Below, piece by piece: positions 61,608 through 64,000 of a DNA stretch of 64,000 nucleotides. The notes under the pieces were generated by a model that was not told the DNA's origin, made no database searches, and was given only the letters and a program-made list of their open reading frames with translations. Origin of the DNA: Hyphomonadaceae bacterium UBA1849 (GTDB lineage Bacteria; Pseudomonadota; Alphaproteobacteria; Caulobacterales; Hyphomonadaceae); the NCBI GenBank assembly GCA_002338565.1, contig DDIN01000001.1, forward strand, positions 62,001-126,000. Direction: 5' to 3'. Each line of letters begins with the position of its first letter. Position 1 is the first letter of the stretch. Position numbers and translations under genes: made by a program.

Positions 61608-63515
61608 ATGTCCGCAGAAATGCAGATTGCAGCGCCTCTTGCCGCGGCTTTGCAGAAAAAAGGCTTTGATACCCTTACACCGGTTCAGGAAGCAGTTCTC
61701 TCTCCAGAGATTGGAGAACGCGACCTGCTCGTATCAGCTCAAACAGGCTCCGGCAAAACGGTAGCATTCGGTCTCGCACTCGCTAGCTCTCTTCTTGATG
61801 ACGCTGACGTTCTGGGCGTGTCCGATGCGCCACTGGCACTCATCATCGCGCCGACACGCGAACTCGCGCTTCAGGTTCGCAAAGAACTTGAATGGCTTTA
61901 CGAGCCCGCAGGTGGCCAGATTGCGTCATGTATTGGCGGCATGGATATGCGCGACGAGCGCCGGGCGCTCTCTCGCAACCCGCATATCGTGGTTGGCACG
62001 CCAGGTCGCCTCGTCGATCACATTTCCCGTGGTTCTCTGGTCATGGACAGCCTGCGCGCGGTCGTCCTTGATGAAGCTGACGAGATGCTCAATATGGGCT
62101 TCCGTGAAGAGCTGGAAGAAATTCTGGAATCTGCGCCGGAAGAACGCCGCACGCTTCTCTTCTCCGCGACAGTTTCCAAGCCGATTGCACGCCTCGCTGA
62201 GAATTATCAGAACGACGCGATGCGTCTGAACACGATCTCCGCGCGTGAGCAGCATATCGACATCGACTATAGCGCTGTCGTCGTTGCCCCTGAAGACGTT
62301 GAGAAGGCTGTCATCAACCTACTGCTCTATCATGACGCCCCAAACGCGCTCGTCTTCTGTTCGCGGCGCGATGGCGTCAACAAGCTGACTGCACGCCTGA
62401 ACAATCGCGGTTTCCCGGTTGTCGCGCTGTCGGGTGAGTTCAGCCAGAAAGAACGCAGCAACGCGCTTATGGCGATGCGTGATGGACGTGCGAAGGTCTG
62501 CGTAGCAACAGACGTCGCCGCCCGCGGCATCGACTTGCCTGGCCTAGATCTCGTCATTCACGCTGACCTACCAAGCAATAAAGAAACGCTGCTTCACCGG
62601 TCAGGCCGGACAGGACGCGCTGGACGTAAAGGCGCTTCAGTCCTCATCGTTCCAACACGCGCACGCCGCCGCGCCGAGCGCGTCATGCGCGACGCCGACA
62701 TCAAAGGCAATTGGACGCTACCGCCGACAACGGACGATATCCGCAAAAATCTGGACGCGCGCGTGCTCTCGCACCCGGCTCTGGAAGAAGGCATTTCCGA
62801 CGCTGAGCGCGAACTCGTGGACGCACTTAACGCTCGCTTCGAGCCGCATCAGCTTGCTGCTGCACTTGTTCGTCTTGCGCGCGCAGGTCAGGCCTTGCCG
62901 GAGGATATCGATACACCGGACGATCCTTCAAAATGGCTGCAGGATAGCCGCGACCGCAATGGTCGCACAGCAGACCGCCGTGAAGAACGCCGTCCACGCG
63001 AACGCTCTGACTTTGAGAATGGCGAATGGGTCTCTCTGGGTGTCGGAAGACGTCAGAGCGCAGATCCAAAATGGCTAGTCCCGATGCTCTGCAAAAATGG
63101 CGGCTTCTCACGCGATCAGATCGGTTCGATCCGGATCAGCCCGAACGAGACCCATGTCGAACTTCGCCCGGACGCTGCAGCTCAACTGATGGATCGCGCC
63201 GGCGCAGAGCAAATCATCGACAAGAGCCTGTACGTCCAGCGCGTTTCAGGTCCTGAAGACATGACTGCACGCCAGGACGACAACGGTCCGTCTAAGCGCC
63301 GCGGGAACCGCCGGGACGATGGCCCACGCGAACGCCCTGCGCGTAGAGAACGTGCTGACCGTGGTGATCGCGCCGGTCGAAGCGATCGTGGCGAGCGTCG
63401 TGAACGCCCAAGTCAAAACAATTTTGACGAAAAACCATCTCGCAAAGGCCCTAAAAAGCCACGCGGGCCGAATGGTGAGAAAAAGCGCAGCCCAAAGAAG
63501 CAGTATCGCGACTAG
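61608..63515 (+). CDS. DEAD-box ATP-dependent RNA helicase with DbpA-type RNA-binding domain
   Basis: 635 residues from the ATG at 61608; an in-frame start at 61572 is possible. Helicase core motifs in order: Q motif (LTPVQEAVL), AQTGSGKT, PTRELALQ, TPGRLVDH, DEAD in VLDEADEML, SAT, and HRSGRTGRAG. A DbpA-like domain follows at about 475-555 (GEWVSLGVGRRQSADP, GSIRISPNETHVELRP), and the tail is a basic Arg/Gly/Asp-rich disordered segment of about 75 residues. Expected to act in ribosome assembly or RNA turnover. Weak ribosome site. Confidence 0.94.
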   Translation: MSAEMQIAAPLAAALQKKGFDTLTPVQEAVLSPEIGERDLLVSAQTGSGKTVAFGLALASSLLDDADVLGVSDAPLALIIAPTRELALQVRKELEWLYEPAGGQIASCIGGMDMRDERRALSRNPHIVVGTPGRLVDHISRGSLVMDSLRAVVLDEADEMLNMGFREELEEILESAPEERRTLLFSATVSKPIARLAENYQNDAMRLNTISAREQHIDIDYSAVVVAPEDVEKAVINLLLYHDAPNALVFCSRRDGVNKLTARLNNRGFPVVALSGEFSQKERSNALMAMRDGRAKVCVATDVAARGIDLPGLDLVIHADLPSNKETLLHRSGRTGRAGRKGASVLIVPTRARRRAERVMRDADIKGNWTLPPTTDDIRKNLDARVLSHPALEEGISDAERELVDALNARFEPHQLAAALVRLARAGQALPEDIDTPDDPSKWLQDSRDRNGRTADRREERRPRERSDFENGEWVSLGVGRRQSADPKWLVPMLCKNGGFSRDQIGSIRISPNETHVELRPDAAAQLMDRAGAEQIIDKSLYVQRVSGPEDMTARQDDNGPSKRRGNRRDDGPRERPARRERADRGDRAGRSDRGERRERPSQNNFDEKPSRKGPKKPRGPNGEKKRSPKKQYRD

Positions 63516-63529
63516 TTTTATACACCACT

Positions 63530-63588
63530 AAATCTGGCGAAATGGACCGGTCACACTTCAAGTGACCGTGAAGTATTTCGCCGGATTT
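63530..63588. repeat. 59-bp nested inverted repeat after the helicase gene
   Basis: Outer arms 63530-63543 and 63575-63588 pair over 14 bp with one G-U (AAATCTGGCGAAAT / ATTTCGCCGGATTT). Inside, CGGTCAC / GTGACCG (63548-63554, 63562-63568) forms a second stem. It starts 15 nt after the helicase stop and can act as its 3' hairpin, although no long T-run follows. It could also be the remnant of a small repeat element. Confidence 0.55.
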
Positions 63589-63741
63589 ACTCAGTTTTCT
63601 GAAGAACTGCGATTCGATCATACGAATTATTCGGAAAACACACATCCAGTTTTCAGTGACCGAATATTGAGCCTTGTTGCACACGAATTGGGTAAACGCC
63701 GCAAGGCCGAAACTATTTTCTGAGAATTTTGGAACCCTTAC

Positions 63742-63788
63742 TCGCCTCAGACTATGTTGACTTGAGTTCAACGGAAACTGTGAGGCGA
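63742..63788. repeat. Nested inverted repeat in the terminal non-coding stretch
   Basis: Arms TCGCCTCA (63742-63749) and TGAGGCGA (63781-63788) enclose a smaller GTTGA / TCAAC pair. Role unknown. The stretch 63589-63852 otherwise shows no convincing gene on either strand. Confidence 0.4.
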
Positions 63789-63852
63789 AGCCAATCCTAG
63801 CCGTCAGCAAAATAAAGCACGACGCTCTCAAGCGCGGGCACACCAAGGCCGG

Positions 63853-63999
63853 TTACGACGCCAGGTTTGCTGCCCCACCGATTGGTTTTTTTCTTCGTCC
63901 AACTGCGCCGCCTGTCAGCCTGCTCAACGCGAGCCCGATCACGCGTGCCTCAACTTCTGCACAGGAGCTTATCGCCAGCTGAGAAAGCGTGTTTCCCGA
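63853..63999 (-). CDS. Possible 3' end of a gene entering from beyond the window
   Basis: One minus-strand frame is open from the window edge to a TAA at 63853-63855, giving 48 residues that include SCAEVEARVIGLALSRLTGG and a basic RRKKP stretch. I do not recognise it. Composition is compatible with a real C-terminus, but 48 codons is too short to be sure, and another frame on the plus strand is also open to the edge. Confidence 0.2.
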   Translation of the reverse strand, partial: SGNTLSQLAISSCAEVEARVIGLALSRLTGGAVGRRKKPIGGAANLAS

Positions 64000-64000
64000 C

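Noticed and set aside
63451..63846. 131-codon open frame on the minus strand at the window end
   Set aside because: It overlaps the 3' end of the helicase gene and the nested inverted repeats and has no domain or ribosome site. Probably chance.
1..64000. CRISPR array, prophage or insertion sequence
   Set aside because: No regularly spaced direct repeats, no transposase or phage structural genes and no terminal-repeat pairs were seen in the window.

Overview
The window is ordinary, densely packed bacterial chromosome from an alphaproteobacterium. The evidence is a MucR/Ros regulator, a ubiquinol-cytochrome c chaperone of the CBP3 type, an NDUFA12-like complex I protein, a TIGR02301 protein, a RibB-X type riboflavin enzyme, a NasS/NasT nitrate regulator pair and gene orders typical of that class (plsX-fabH-ihfA-merR; nrdR-ribD-ribE-ribBX-ribH-nusB-thiL; NDUFA12-mlaD-DUF2155 facing aat-accC-accB-aroQ). 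A marine Hyphomonadaceae/Maricaulales-like host would fit, but that is a guess. No prophage, insertion sequence or CRISPR array was seen.

Layout. 1-9.7 kb: clpP, tig, a hydrolase, tRNA-Asp, an AsmA protein, tRNA-Pro, then merR/ihfA/fabH/plsX and a bc1 assembly chaperone. 9.7-20 kb: a BamE lipoprotein, an H+-pyrophosphatase, and the thiL-nusB-ribH-ribBX-ribE-ribD-nrdR-glyA string, then mucR. 20-34 kb: metabolic and transport genes (TPP enzyme with feruloyl-CoA-synthase-like ligase, nuclease, K+ channel, dihydroorotase, ygfZ, tag, Baeyer-Villiger monooxygenase, Na+ symporter, MFS exporter, thiS/thiG). 34-39 kb: aroQ-accB-accC-aat facing DUF2155-mlaD-NDUFA12, then tRNA-Ser. 39.4-54.6 kb: a complete nitrate assimilation locus. 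54.7-61.5 kb: a phosphorelay cluster. 61.6-63.5 kb: a DEAD-box RNA helicase, then about 0.5 kb with inverted repeats and little recognisable coding.

Nitrate locus. A lipoprotein-type binding protein, permease and one protein carrying two ATPase domains import nitrate. NasA reduces it to nitrite and NirB/NirD reduce nitrite to ammonium. CobA makes the sirohaem precursor. A triple-GAF protein of unknown role lies between transporter and reductase. On the opposite strand lie a porin, nasT (ANTAR antiterminator) and nasS (nitrate sensor). The leader before the porin holds two hexaloop hairpins directly followed by an intrinsic terminator, the arrangement expected of a NasT target, so the porin-nasT-nasS unit is probably self-controlled by antitermination. 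The nrtA leader has two similar hairpins close to a TATAAT box but no clear terminator.

Phosphorelay. A Cache/HAMP/multi-PAS histidine kinase, a single-domain response regulator and three paralogous proteins with an N-terminal Hpt-like domain followed by a receiver domain form divergent operons. None has a DNA-binding or enzymatic output domain.

Other points of interest: a helix-turn-helix domain fused in front of RibB-X, with two perfect palindromes at its own start; a RibD that is only the reductase half; and an ABC protein whose two degenerate residues fall in the same predicted composite ATP site.
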